From Sipunculus nudus (lineage: Eukaryota > Annelida > Sipuncula > Golfingiida > Sipunculidae): 64,000 bases of DNA. The translations under genes and the position numbers were made by a program. Shown here in pieces: positions 37,475-49,819 of this stretch. Below the pieces are notes generated by a model. The model was not told where the DNA came from and did no database searches. It was given only the letters and a program-made list of their open reading frames with translations. The DNA lies in the NCBI GenBank assembly GCA_026874595.1, contig CM049313.1, positions 18,163,508 through 18,227,507 on the forward strand. Reading direction: 5' to 3'. Each line of letters starts with the position of its first letter. Position 1 is the stretch's first letter.

Positions 37475-38365
37475 ATGCCAAACCGCAATAGGAATACTCC
37501 TAGAACAAAGGAAAATCCTGGGGAGGCAAATATGGAACAATATTTGCTACCAAAAGCTTCAGACGCTGAAAATACTCCTGAAATGGAACCCCAAGAGATG
37601 AAAGACTTATTGAAACAAGGTATGGACAGTTTGGAGAAGCTAATGAAAGGCATACAGACTGAACTCTCTGAACGGTGAAGTAAGTAACGTTCTGAAATGA
37701 CCCGTTCCATTGACATTCTTATAGATGATAATAAGAGATTAAATTCAAGAGTCAGAGAACTTGAAACCAGCCTTGAGCATTTCAGCTCCAAAGCTGACGA
37801 ACATGTTAACACAAACAAAACAGTGGAATCGCTGCACAAACAGGTCGCGGACTTAACAGCAGATAACGAAGAAAAAAGCAAAACTATTAAGGAATTACAG
37901 TCACAGCTAGAAAATGAACTCAATAATCAGGAACGTTATCTGCGAGAGTGGAATGTCAGAATTATAGGATTGGAAGAAAGAGCTTGGTCAGATGATGGTG
38001 CTAATATTGTAGCGCAGTATATTACAGAAAACAAACTTTTGGGGAACTTGTCTCTTGAGCAAATTCAAAACAATATTGAAATGGCCCATAGGGTCGGCAA
38101 AAAGGGCCCAAGGCCAAGACACATCATATGCAGATTTTTCAGCAGAGCAGAGAGGAACAAACTATTGATAACAGCAAAGAAAACTTTGAAGAACGCTGAT
38201 GTTAGATTGGTAGAAGACCTCGCTACAAAAGATTATAAACAAAAACAACAGCTGAAACCCCAGATGTTAGCCGCATTCAACGCTGGAGACCGGGTTCGTT
38301 TTTGGCGCGGGCAACTGTACATAAACGGAAAGCCAACGCAGACAACAACATATGACGAAACATAA
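37475..38365 (+). pseudogene. LINE ORF1, right arm
   Basis: Nearly intact. Codons 37475-37678, then a 2-bp loss relative to the left arm and stops, then 37697-38365 in the same frame with coiled coil, ERYLREWNVRIIGLEERAW, GPRPRHIICRFF and RFWRGQLYINGKP. Differs from the left arm at four of the last 131 residues. Confidence 0.8.
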
Positions 38366-39239
38366 ATGACTGAACCAGAACACTGAATGACCGTTAATGG
38401 GCGCTAAAACTATAAATAGAACACACGAAAGCCGTATCTAGGGGCCAAAGCCCAAAATAGAAAGGATTATACGTAATCCAGGGACGCCAACCACGGTGAC
38501 GTTTATGTTCAAGGTCATCATCGCTCCCACCAACGTATTATGTACTCGCAATAGCTAACCGTGCGCCCTTAAGGAAGGATCGGTTCTTTTCGTTATTGTT
38601 CGTGAGACCATGACGGACATTGCCGAACAGGTCCTGCATTACACCGAACTATCCCGATCATACCTAGGGTAGCGAGACGTTGTTTGAGCTCTCTCGATTA
38701 AGCGAGACTGTAAATAGTAAACTTGGTTCAGTAAAAGTTTTTAAGTTGTTCTGTGAATTTGGACGAACAGACAGCGGATACTTAACAGCACCGGGATAAT
38801 GGTATTGTTTTTATATTATCCATATCATTTAGGATATTTATGTTCTGTGTTATTTGTGTCTCAGTACCTCTCATGCACGTATGATGTTTTTCGTAATGTT
38901 TTGTTTCTTCAAAAAACATTTTACACTGTTAACAGTTTACCTTGTACCAAATCCATACCAACGACTGACAGTGTCAGTGACAATGATGCCTTTGGCGGTA
39001 TCATACGTAATGTCAATGAACTCTGTTATAACAACGATGACATTGACACGGCATCAGAAACAGGGTCACATTGCTTTCACTTTTCCAACGTTTTCAACAG
39101 AAAGTGTTCAGTTTATTATCTTACAAATATATCTGTTTGCCCCCATCCATTCCAGCACGTTATGTGGTATAACAGATTAATTGTCACTATTACATTAACA
39201 ATCATAAAAGAGAAGGAATAACAACTATATAAGTATATA
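38366..39239 (+). other. LINE region between ORF1 and RT (right arm)
   Basis: Mirror of 32611-33489. No endonuclease motif. The frame 38799-39221 has no recognised domain. Confidence 0.4.
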
Positions 39240-41260
39240 AAAGAAAAAGCCAGGGGGGCCGCCATCAGAAGCAAACCCAGGTGGTATCAGGAGGATGTGA
39301 AATCAACAAAATATTTTTTAAATATGGAGAAAAGGAATTACAAAAGAAAGGTTGTCAGTAAACTTATTATAAATGGAAATAGAATCAACAATCCACAGGT
39401 AATATTAGAGAAAGAAAAAGTATTTTTCCAGGAACTTTATACTTCAAATCAACAACATGATGTTAGTAAAGTTGAAAATTTTCTTGAAAAATATAATATA
39501 AAAATGAATAAATTAAAAAAAAACAATGTCTCCAGAAATCACAGAACAGGAAATATTGGATAGTTTAAAAACATGTGCAAATGGAAAATCGCCACGGACA
39601 GATGGTTTCCCTGTTGAGTTTTACAAATTTTTTTGGAATGACATTAGGAGATATTTTATGGACAGCATCAGATATAGTTTTAGTACAGGGCTTTTATTAA
39701 TAACTCAGAGGCAGGGTATAATAAGCCTTCTCCCTAAAAAGGGAAAAGATGAACTTTATCTCAAAAACTGGAGACCATTTACACTTTTGAACTGTGATTA
39801 TAAAATTATTTCAAAATGCATTGCGAACAGAATAAAACAGTTTCTCACAACTTTAATTCATGGGGACCAGACAGGGTTTATGCAGGGAAGATATATAGGG
39901 GAAAATGTTGCAAAAGCTATGACTTTGTCTGAATGTTTATTACAAAATGAAGAAAAAGCTTTCCTCATGGCTGTCGACTTTGAAAAAGCCTTCGATTTTT
40001 TAGAATGGGATTATATTTATAAAATTTTAGAATTAATGACATTTGATTTGCATACTATCTCTATGATAAAAACATTGAATACTAACATCTCCAGCTGTGT
40101 TATAAATAATGGTTATATCTCTGAATTTTTTTAAGTAAGTAGAGGAGTCAGACAAGACTGTGCCCTATCCCCCTATTTATTTATACTTGCTATTGGATTA
40201 CTGGCAGAGTCTATAAGATCAAATGAAAAAAATAAATGGAATCTCATGCAAACATGGTGTTTTTAAAATAATACAGTATGCAGATGACACAGTGGTGTTA
40301 ACAAAAGATATCACGAGCATACAAGAAACTCTTAATGTATTTTCTGAATTTAATAATATTACAGGTTTAAGGATCAACCGAGACAAAACAGCTATAATGC
40401 CCTTAACAGAAAGGAAATATGAAGAAAAAGACATAGTTACAAATTTAGGTTTGACCTGGGCTGACAAACAATTAAACATACTAGGAATTACTATAACACC
40501 TTCCATGAAAAATGTTGTACAGTTAAATTGTACACCAAAAATACAAAAAATAAAGAGTGTGATATCTGTATGGTCTCGCAGAAAAACTCACACCCCTGGG
40601 AAAAATTACCATTATAAAGAGTTTCCTTATTTCCCAGGTAATTTATTTATTATCAGTGTTCCCTTCCCCAACAAAACAAATTTTGAAAGAAATAGAGAAA
40701 TTGCTATTTAAACTCATATGGCATAAAGGTAGAGAATCAGTTAAAAGGAATATTCTTTATGCACCTATAGATTGTGGGGGGCTTATCATGATACATCTAC
40801 CAACACAGGACATAACATTAAAAATAGCTTGGATAAAAATAATACTGTCTAAATCAGAAAATGATATATGGAGACAAATGTTCATACAGGGTCTTAAGAT
40901 GTCTGATGAGTCATTCAGGTGTAATTTACATAGAAATGACATCCTAGAGATATTTGTAAAACCATCCATATTTTGGAAAGATGTATTTCAGTCTTGGTTG
41001 ATATATATTATTACCACTCGCCATTAACTTGCACAGACATGAAAAATCAAATCATATGGTTCAATTCCCACATTAAAATAGGAAAGAAAGTTATATTTCT
41101 GAGATCATTATATATGGCAGAGATAAAATATATCTCTGACATAATTAAAACAGGTGGTGCAAAAATTATGGAAGTGATTCTCACATTGGTAACATTTCAT
41201 TACAGTATCCATACAGAGTTGTTGAAATTTTCTGATATTATTACAGTTGGAGATTTGTAA
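39240..41260 (+). pseudogene. LINE ORF2 reverse transcriptase, right arm, broken and deleted
   Basis: KARGAAIRSKPRWYQEDVKS leads into MEKRNYKRKVVSKLIINGN. FYKFFWNDIRRYF, LKNWRPFTLLNCDYKIISK, HGDQTGFMQGRYIGENV and VDFEKAFDFLEWDY follow. TAA at about 40134 precedes VSRGVRQDC. The catalytic YADDT is at about 40278. After GGAK (about 41165) the frame jumps to MEVILTLVTFHYS, which marks the deletion of about 0.8 kb that the left arm lacks. Confidence 0.82.
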
Positions 41261-41754
41261 GTATGTATGTATTTTTTTCCTGTATGTTTTGTTCATTTAT
41301 AGCTGGGTATAGAGAAATGTATATATACATACATACATATATTCTACAGTCGGACTAACTTAATGTTGTTTGCCTTGTGTGTATTTTTGCTGTATACTTT
41401 TTATGTATTGTTCTCTTGTCAATAAATATTAAAAAAAAAACAATAAATGTATGACAAAAATACAAATCATACAAATCAGCCAATTTAAAATGCCATTACT
41501 GTTATGTAGTAATATGTGATGTTTTAATAATATGGCATATTAACTTTTAGGTCGAACTTTAAAGCAGGAGGGTAAAACTGGTAAACACTAAGTTTGTGTA
41601 TAGGTTATAATCATTTTAGTTGTTAATGGACGGAAAAAGGACGTGTGTCTAAATATATTAAAAAGTAAAGACCTTACTAATAAATATTAAATGATAGGTC
41701 ACTTTCCGTCTCCAGTGAGAAAAAATATAACCGTTCAATTAAAATATCAAATAT

Positions 41755-41756
<2 letters not shown>

Positions 41757-41801
<45 letters not shown>
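41757..41801. repeat. (CT)n tract (right arm)
   Basis: Longer than the matching GA tract in the left arm. It abuts the Gypsy 5' LTR start. Confidence 0.95.
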
Positions 41802-41805
<4 letters not shown>

Positions 41806-41809
41806 CAAC

Positions 41810-44290
41810 TGTCGTGCCTCAGTAACCGAGAACCCACTTTGGGAAACAAGACTATGTTGTTTGTATTATTAGAGGATGCGCTATAAGCACATCCGGGCAC
41901 AAAGTGTGGGGGCAAAGATCACTTTGCGAAAATGCCTAGAGCAAACCACGACATAAAAAAGCAGAAAGCCTAAAACCAGATATCACAAGAGCTCGGGGAC
42001 TATTTACAGTCTAGAGTGTCAGCGTGGCAGTATCAGTGAGACTGAAACTGACAATAATGGTTTTGTCTTCAGTATGACTTGAGCCCCCAAGTTACCGAAA
42101 ACCAAATTGTTATTGGAGGGGTACAGTGGTAAGAGACCACGAACCATTAAAGTTGTTTATGGTCCAAAATCTAAACCCTGTGTTCGGATAGAGAGATGGG
42201 TCTTGAGTCATCAGCCTTACCAGTACAGAGTCGTTCATGTGCAAGGATCAAATAACATAGCAGATCCATTGTCAAAACTTGTCAAAAACAATCCAAAATC
42301 CAGAGGAGAACGATAGCTAGAGATGACAGCCAAAGAGTACGTCAAATTTGTAGCAGTACAGTCAACACTCAAAACCATTACCACGCATGAGTTAGAGAGT
42401 TACATCTCAGGATCCAGAGATGGAGGAAGTTCGACAGTGTATTGACACCGATACGTGGAACAATTGTACCAAGAAACTGTACGAAGCCATTTGCCAAGAG
42501 CACTTAGTAATTGGTCGATTAGTACTAAGAGGACTCAGACTAGTCATATCGAAAACTTTAAGACCAAAGGTTCACTCGTTGGCTCATGAAGGATATTTAG
42601 GCATTGTCGACTCTAAGAGAAACTTTAGATCCAGTGTGTGGTGGCAAATCACTAGCGAACCATATCCATCAGAGCCGATATAGAGAACTGATTAACCAAG
42701 CCAACCTTGGGAACATTTAGCACCATACTTCCTAGTAATTGTACCTGACTGACACAATATGCAAGTAGTTATGGACTACTACAGCCGCTATAACGAAACT
42801 GAGGCCATGAATTCAACAAAAGCAGAGAAATCAGTTGGACCCCTGGGAAGGACATTTGCGAGGCACGGACTGCCACTTATATCATATTCTGACAAGAGGC
42901 CTCAGTTTATTTCACGGTTTTTCCAGGATTACGTGGCGGAATGTGGTATTAAACAACATACATTTTCACCGAAGTGGCCTAGAGCCAATGGTAAAGTAAA
43001 GCGTCAAAACCAGTCTCTAGTAAACAGGGTGTAGATAGCACAAGCTGAAGGAGGAGACTGGAAAGAAACTGTGTTGACGAATATAACTGCATCATAGAGC
43101 AATACCTCACCCAGCTATAGGTAAAGGCCCAGCAGGTTTTTTGTTCGGTAGAAAGATACGCACAAACCTTCCAGAAATGAGACCATATGTAGTTGATCAA
43201 GAGGTGAGAAACCGGGACCATGAAACAAAAGGAAAGTGAAAAATATATGCTGACAACAAGCGGAACGCGCAACATTTCAACATCCAAGCGGGGGAACCTG
43301 TCCTTCTTGGAAGGAAAATCGCGATAAGGTGGAATCACATTCTACCCGGAACCGTTTCAAGTTACGTCAACAACCGGGATTAGGGTACAAGTTGAAAACA
43401 CAAAAAGGTATTAGCTATCAGAGAAACATGTCACATGTAACACGTTATGAACAGTCAAACACTCACGTCATTGAACCCAAAACACCAGGACTCATGCTCA
43501 TAATGAACAAGACCATATAAATACAAATGACGAACACACAAGAGGCACGAGTCAAGCTGAGTGTGTCGGAGTGTTGCGCACTGTTAAACCCACCAGAAAC
43601 TAATGTACCCAAAATAATTGAACGAACCAAGAGAACTCGTGTCGTGCCAAAGAAACTAAGTGATTATGTGCTAAAGTAAAGTTTTTTGGTAATTGCATAT
43701 ATCGGGAGTGTAGGCGGATCGCTGCACCTAGGTATTTAGTTAGCACTTAAGCAGAGCAGTTATGATTTACAACTTTCATTCAGGGGTGTGGGAGGTTTGC
43801 TGCCCCTCAACATATGATCATCTGAGTGTTCCACTCATTTATTGTAACTTTTCATTTATGTATTAATGAATCTGCAAAGTATGAAACGTGTTTTGAATTT
43901 CATTAGTGGAGTCATAATTCAGGGACAATCGAACAATTTATTGTTAGTATACGTGATTTAAGTTTATTTAGTAATTTTATAATATTTGCCTAACATTTTA
44001 GATCATAATTTAAACAGCCAGCTTAAATATTTTATGAGAAGTCATCTTTAAGGGGGAGACATGTCGTGTCTGAGTAACCGAGAATCCACTATGGGTAACG
44101 AGATTATGTTGTTTGCATTATTACGAAATGTGTTCAGGCACATAGGGACCCTAGGTCGAAAAGCTGTGCACGTGAATTTAACCAAGCGAGGTGTTGTTCA
44201 AGATAAATAGAATAAATATGTTTGTTTTGATACTGACTTTTACTTGTTCAAGAGTGCACACAGTGAACAAGACACAAACATAATGTAAGA
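41810..44290 (+). mobile_element. Decayed Ty3/Gypsy LTR element (right arm)
   Basis: The 5' LTR start TGTCGTGCCTCAGTAACCGA (41810) is paralleled by TGTCGTGTCTGAGTAACCGA at 44062, the 3' LTR, preceded by a purine tract TTAAGGGGGAGAC. Only about the first 95 bp of the 5' LTR align. The LTR remainder, gag, protease and reverse transcriptase are gone. The right border is approximate. Confidence 0.78.
42107..43520 (+). pseudogene. Gypsy pol remnant: RNase H tail and integrase (right arm)
   Basis: RNase H C-terminus RIERWVLSHQPYQYRVVHV then SNNIADPLSKL (42107-42316). The integrase zinc-binding region is LAHEGYLGIVDSKRNFRSSV (42420-42683). Catalytic core: MDYYSRYNE and RHGLPLISYSDKRPQFIS, then SPKWPRANGKVKRQNQSL (42759-43034), with the SD of the second catalytic position visible. 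C-terminal KTQKGISYQRNMSHVTRY (43329-43520). Stops separate the pieces. Confidence 0.8.
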
Positions 44291-44305
44291 CTTAAGCAAC
44301 TTCAC

Positions 44306-44355
44306 CTTTTGGCTTCTTTCTTCCACTTCATTGTACCGAGATTGGCTCTTTGAAT
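44306..44355 (-). CDS. Exon 3 copy (right arm)
   Basis: Identical to 26843-26892 in sequence. Donor changed from GTAAAG to GTGAAG. Confidence 0.45.
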
Positions 44356-44596
44356 CTGCAAGTAAGGAGAATGTGTCTACCTGTATAATCCACTTATAGG
44401 TAGCATCTCCAATGTATTTTCTTAGTATTTTACATAAATACTTATACTTTTGTTCATCAACTGAATAATAAGGATAATGTCCACATCACATCCAATTTCA
44501 ATTACCTCACTAAATACAGAAGACTGAACCTTAAATGGGAAACATAGAATAGATAATATTTATTTGATTCCTTAAAAAGCACTAACGAAAGTATGC

Positions 44597-44805
44597 TTAG
44601 TTTTTAGGTGGATAACACTTCACTGGACACTGGACTGACCATCAAAACCAAGAAGTAGCGAACATACAGTCCAAAGCGGAATTCCCATGTAAAGTGTGAC
44701 CACCCACTTCAATAACTGCCCCGTCCATTACTTAACTATCAATCGCATATCTCGTATGCAGGTATGATCAAAATTGTTTCGTAAAAAACTTAAATAAATA
44801 TCGAT
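44597..44805. other. Right-arm-specific segment of about 0.2 kb
   Basis: The left arm reads straight from ACTAACGAAAGTAA into the AAGAAACATTT block, whereas here about 210 bp intervene. It could be a small insertion or a left-arm deletion. I saw no terminal inverted repeats or tRNA boxes. Confidence 0.6.
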
Positions 44806-44967
44806 AAGTAAGAAACATTTATCCTGATCTCAATTTGAAAAAAAATGTGGTACATTAGGGATGATGTCGTGCGAGATATTAAAAATCTCATTTCTATACA
44901 TTTATATACATAGCATTGACAGAGGATCCATTAATGACAAATTGTATTATGTAAATCGTTTAATTAC

Positions 44968-44994
44968 CTTGTACTCTTCTCGCATCATCTGTCG
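44968..44994 (-). CDS. Exon 2 copy (right arm)
   Basis: 27 nt, ATDDARRVQ, splice sites intact, one residue different from the left arm. Confidence 0.45.
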
Positions 44995-45550
44995 CTGAAT
45001 TATCAGCAAACTATTCAATGAATCACATGAAGGAATTTCATTAAATAATATGATCAACACGACTAAAAATGAAAAACAAATCGTTATACTTGCTCATAAT
45101 GCTCGGCATTACTTTAGTATGCAAATAAAACCATAGAACAGGCTTGCTTAATATAAAATAAAACATTCCGGTTATCTTGTTTCATTGAAGTTTTAAGAAG
45201 ATGACATTTGCGGTATATGCCAATCTTCAAATGTTACAAAATGCTACCTAGTGTAAAAAGGTAATTTTGAGAATTTGAAGACCATTTGTGCCGGTGAAAG
45301 TTTCACACATGACAATGTAAAAAGATACTGAATTTCTTTAACTATTCCGAAAGGGTATAATTCTACTATTTAGTGCAGCTCTAGACGTTTATTGTGTATG
45401 ATTTTCTCTAACTGCCTACATTTAACATAGAAGTAATAATAATAATAATAATCATATTATTATTATAATCATTTTTATATTAATTATTAATTGAAACACT
45501 GACATATACCTTCGCTTTCTTTCCATTTTCAAGGAACAGGTCTATCCCAC

Positions 45551-45611
45551 CTGCATCTTCGGAAGAACAGGTGTAGAAAAGCGCCATAATACATAACAAA
45601 ATTTGCTTCAT
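45551..45611 (-). CDS. Exon 1 copy of candidate C1q gene (right arm)
   Basis: Signal peptide identical in protein to 25791-25851, with two silent changes. Downstream on this strand there is no C1q exon before the arm ends, so this copy lacks its presumed 3' exon. Confidence 0.5.
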
Positions 45612-45619
45612 TTTCTCTG

Positions 45620-47890
45620 TGTAAAATGTTCAAAAGGTACTTAAAATAAATTCCTTAATCTTTTATGCATTATTAGATGTCATCGGTGGAGGATAGCAGT
45701 TGTTTCAATTACAATAATTTAAGGTTTTCTATTGATTTGGCAAACATATATACTTAAATCTTGCTTTTATGATAAACTTGGGTGATCAGCGTGCCGGGCC
45801 TGTTTCTTTTTCTTGCTTATACATCTAAACAAACTCGATCAGATCAGCTCCAATAGTTTGAAAGACTACATGCATAAGTACTTTCTGTTTGGAGGAGGCA
45901 AAGACGGAAAAAAAATCCCGGTCGTCAGGAACAATGATTGCCACAAATCACGTTTCCAAATGGTGTTTTCTGTCGTAGATAGAGATATTAACATACCACA
46001 AAAAACACGAATTACTTTGGTATAGTCATTTAGCTTTGATCGCATTTAGAACGATTTCTTCTCCACTCATTACACTAGTGTGCAACTGATGTACAGAATC
46101 TTGTTATTTTTCGTACAGCTCTTGACTTGTTTAAATATCTATTTTCTGTTATTTGTGCGGATGTATTTTGCTCCTTCCTCGTATTCCTGTGTGTGAGGTT
46201 AACGTCCCTGAAATATCGCATTTTTTTCGTGTTTCCAAGAAAAGAGAGTCCTGATTGAAGGATGAATAATCGAGAGTTACGATTTCCTTTCAATGAATAT
46301 CTGTTACCTTACCTTATTGACGTCTTTGTAGGAGCAGGCAAACAAGACTGCTTGCAGTGAAGAATCTTAATTTACGCGGTTACAACACAGCGTGTGATAA
46401 GTACTCCCACGTCTCAAGTTGAGTCATGTGACATATACTCATACGCCCGCGCTATTGGATAACTTATCTCGGTCTTTACACCCTGCTACAAACCAACGAG
46501 TCTTGATTACATAGAAGGAAGAGACGAACATAAAATCAATGTTATTCTGTAGAGCATGAGGTGTCTTACTTAATTATTATAATCACAAATATAACATACA
46601 TATGGTCGTAACCAGGTCTTTAAAATGTACTGAGACCACATAAAAAAAATCCAAAATGGTCATAATAAGCAATATTTTATTACTTTTATATAAAATATCT
46701 TAGTGGTTTATTTGTCCCGAGTTACAGCTGTGTGTACTAATCATGCAAATAACACGAACAACACATGTCAACACAAAATTGAGGTCAGTTCAATAAATTA
46801 CTCCTCGAGTGGTGCCCCTCGGGCAAACTCAAGTGGTGTAGTCTGCTTAAAACGGAAGGTAAAATGTTTGTAATCTGGAAAACTGCCCATAAGGTGTTGC
46901 TTTGGATTCTTAACGTCTTTTCTGTTGTAAGGAAATATCATTATATCCGCCTTGAGTCCAGGTAAGAGGACATCAGCATGCTTCAAAACGTTTATGTCAT
47001 TGAGACTGTCATTGGGCGTGTAAAACTAAATTATTAGGGTAGTAGATAGGGTAAGATAAGATAATCTTCGTTGTAGAAGAAAAGGCTACTTTACCCATCT
47101 GATGGCTATAGATCAGGATAGCGGAAGGTTAAAGATACATTCAATTCGATTGTGCAAAGATTGCACATCGACATGCTCACAATAGCGACATGAAGTGAGA
47201 CCGGCCGTTTATGCCTATATGTTCGTGGGACTCTAATTTCAGGGCAGTTCAGCACAGCTATTTCGAGGCATACAATCATGGACTATTTCTGTCTCTTAGT
47301 TAATATTAAAAAGCCAATAAATCAATATGCTGACGTCCAAATGTATATTTATCTACAAACAAAATTAATGTCACAAATCACTCTCAATAACTCTCGCCAT
47401 CAAATCGAAAAGGAGGTTTTATTACCCTTTATCCACCAACCCGAGAAAGGTTTTAATGTTATCACCCTGTTTATTTTGTGTATTTTCATAGTATATGAGT
47501 ATTTTATCACATGTATACTACAGATATGTTCACTTCTTCCAAGACCCTATTAGAAATCAGTTCAATATGCTAATTGAGCATCCTGGTATATATCTTTGTA
47601 TTATATATAAAATTTACAACAATAATAACCTCTTTGCCCCGCCCTGTTATGTTCCAGTATTGCACGTGTACCCCGACCAATCCTATTGTGCACCCGAGGA
47701 CAATAGGATCAGTATCAGTCTTTCACATGCCCCCCCCCCCGAATCGCACAAAGCATAATGTCGTAATCTCGCAAAGTCTCGGCTTTTCAAACCACGCCGT
47801 TAGCTTCATTCTAACCACATTCACCTGATGACCGGGTCGCATCCCGTGAAACAGACTGTTGTGAATTAACAGTGTTGTTTTTCTTCAGAG

Positions 47891-47940
<50 letters not shown>

Positions 47941-47952
47941 TTATTTATTAGC

Positions 47953-48006
<54 letters not shown>

Positions 48007-49100
48007 TGAGAGAAGGTGAGGATTTCAGTGGAAGGGCCACATGGTCGTTGTACACTGAGAAAACATGTGTCCTAGGCATTCTTAACGAATGCGCTACCAG
48101 AAATCCGTTAGTAGTGGATTATAAGATGCATGTCATATAATAACATAAAAAAATATAGCTACAAAATAAAATGTATATACTGATTTTTTTTCGACATTCT
48201 GCTATATGACAGAAACTGCTATATGAAATTAATTTTAACTTGTCTGTTTATAAGTTCTACTTTCTCGGTACGCGGCTCGCTCTCCGTGCGTACCCGAATC
48301 TTTTTCAACTTCGTAGCTATTACCAACTGTTTATATTAAACTCATCTAATGGGGAGCATCTATTGTGACCTTTTATCTCAAAACCATAGAAATCATTGAA
48401 CAGAAATTCCAGAGGAGGGAATGACTGGTCCGTTACCAGTATACACTGGCTGGTTTGTCCTCTGCGTGGTCTTGGCACTGGCCGCTGGACTCGTGAAGCA
48501 CTCGTCACCACTGATTGCGAGATCAATTGTTGGGTGAAGTGAACGTTCGGATCGTCACGTTTCTGAACCGGATTAGGTTTGGTTACGACTGATGTCATGG
48601 CAGTAGCGTTACTATGAATACCTTCATGAGTATAATCCTGAGCTGGGAGAGATATTTCACATGCATCAAATTTACATCAAACACACTCTTTTACGATGCA
48701 GCAGGTTCCGCCAACGCGTGTTGTACGAGAGCTTTGACTGTGGCAGTATGCTTATCATATGATTGGAATTTTCGGTAACCGCTTAAAACATCGCTGACCT
48801 GTTTAACAGAGCTGCCGTTTAAAAATTACAACAGCTAATAACAGTCGGAGGTTCATTTATAATTGAGATCAGGCCCGTTTTGTACTTTTTCTCTTCTTTA
48901 GGGAACGAGCTGGAAAGTCATCCCTTTTTATGTGCACTGGAAAGGGCCTATATTAGTTTTCCGAAGACTAAGAGTTAACACTAGATTTAAAAAAGGAAGG
49001 ATTCTATAAACCGGTCTTACGGTAACTGATCAATGACCAAAATATTTATTGGAAATGAAGATGGTTGGATGGAGATTTTATCAGTATTGGGTTTATGTTG
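45620..49100. other. Right arm, no gene recognised
   Basis: Mirror of 22282-25785. Includes the (AT)n-(GA)n microsatellite at about 47892-48012 and a C run (47730-47740). Confidence 0.4.
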
Positions 49101-49103
49101 GCC

Positions 49104-49289
49104 TCATGGAATGGACAGGAAAGATTCATTTGTTTGAGAACATCCTCCTAGCTGATAAAGGGTATCTTCCAACAGTTGCAGAAGATCGCGTTCCCCATCA
49201 TCAATATTCAAAGAGTCATATATAATAGTTCCATTGTTCAAGAGGATTATTTTAGTTGGTCGTGACTGCCTAGTGTGACAAGTATCCAC
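49104..49289 (-). CDS. Right-arm copy of the 22096 ORF
   Basis: Same 61 codons with one amino acid difference. Function unknown. Confidence 0.25.
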   Translation of the reverse strand: MDTCHTRQSRPTKIILLNNGTIIYDSLNIDDGERDLLQLLEDTLYQLGGCSQTNESFLSIP

Positions 49290-49378
49290 GTGGCCGAACG
49301 GACTGCACGGCTTAACAAAGACACTTGTTTATAACACTAGGGGGCAAACTCCAAATTTCACTGGGAGTCAGGCTTGGG

Positions 49379-49505
49379 GCCAGGTAAATGCCACAGTACC
49401 TAGGTACAGGTACTTGTGAAATGATCAGGTACAGGTCGAGGTACAGGTAAAGAATTATGTAGTGTACTTAGGTACAGGTACTTTAGAAAGTACCGAGGTA
49501 CAGGT
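49379..49505. repeat. GTACCT/AGGTAC short-motif array (right arm)
   Basis: Mirror of 21886-22010. Confidence 0.7.
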
Positions 49506-49819
49506 CCATTTTTAAGACATTTTAATTCTGTAAAATGGAATGTTCTTTTTTTTTGGCATATCTTGAAAGTTGAGTGATATATTATGTATTTTTCACTTCT
49601 TCATTTATCATATGAGAATATGAGATTAGATTTCCTGACTTACTTGGTTATCTCCCTTTCTCTTCGGCAAACATATATACTAGGCCTTGATGCGTCCGTA
49701 AAGGAGGGTATGCGTCCATCTCCGTTTTTGTGTTTATGTGTGTTTTGTTTGAATGTTTACAGCATAATTCGCACATTCATGAACGAAATGTCAAGAAATG
49801 TTCGGGGTATCTCGGAATA

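Larger units (their letters stand above)
37394..41435 (+). mobile_element. L1/Tx1-like LINE, right arm
   Basis: About 4.0 kb, starting GACTTCCGGTAGCATGTC and ending in an A-rich tail. Flanked by the 14-bp duplication AAAAACAATAAATG (37380-37393 and 41436-41449). The left-arm copy has the same duplication, so one insertion preceded the inverted duplication. Internal deletion near 41166. Confidence 0.88.
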
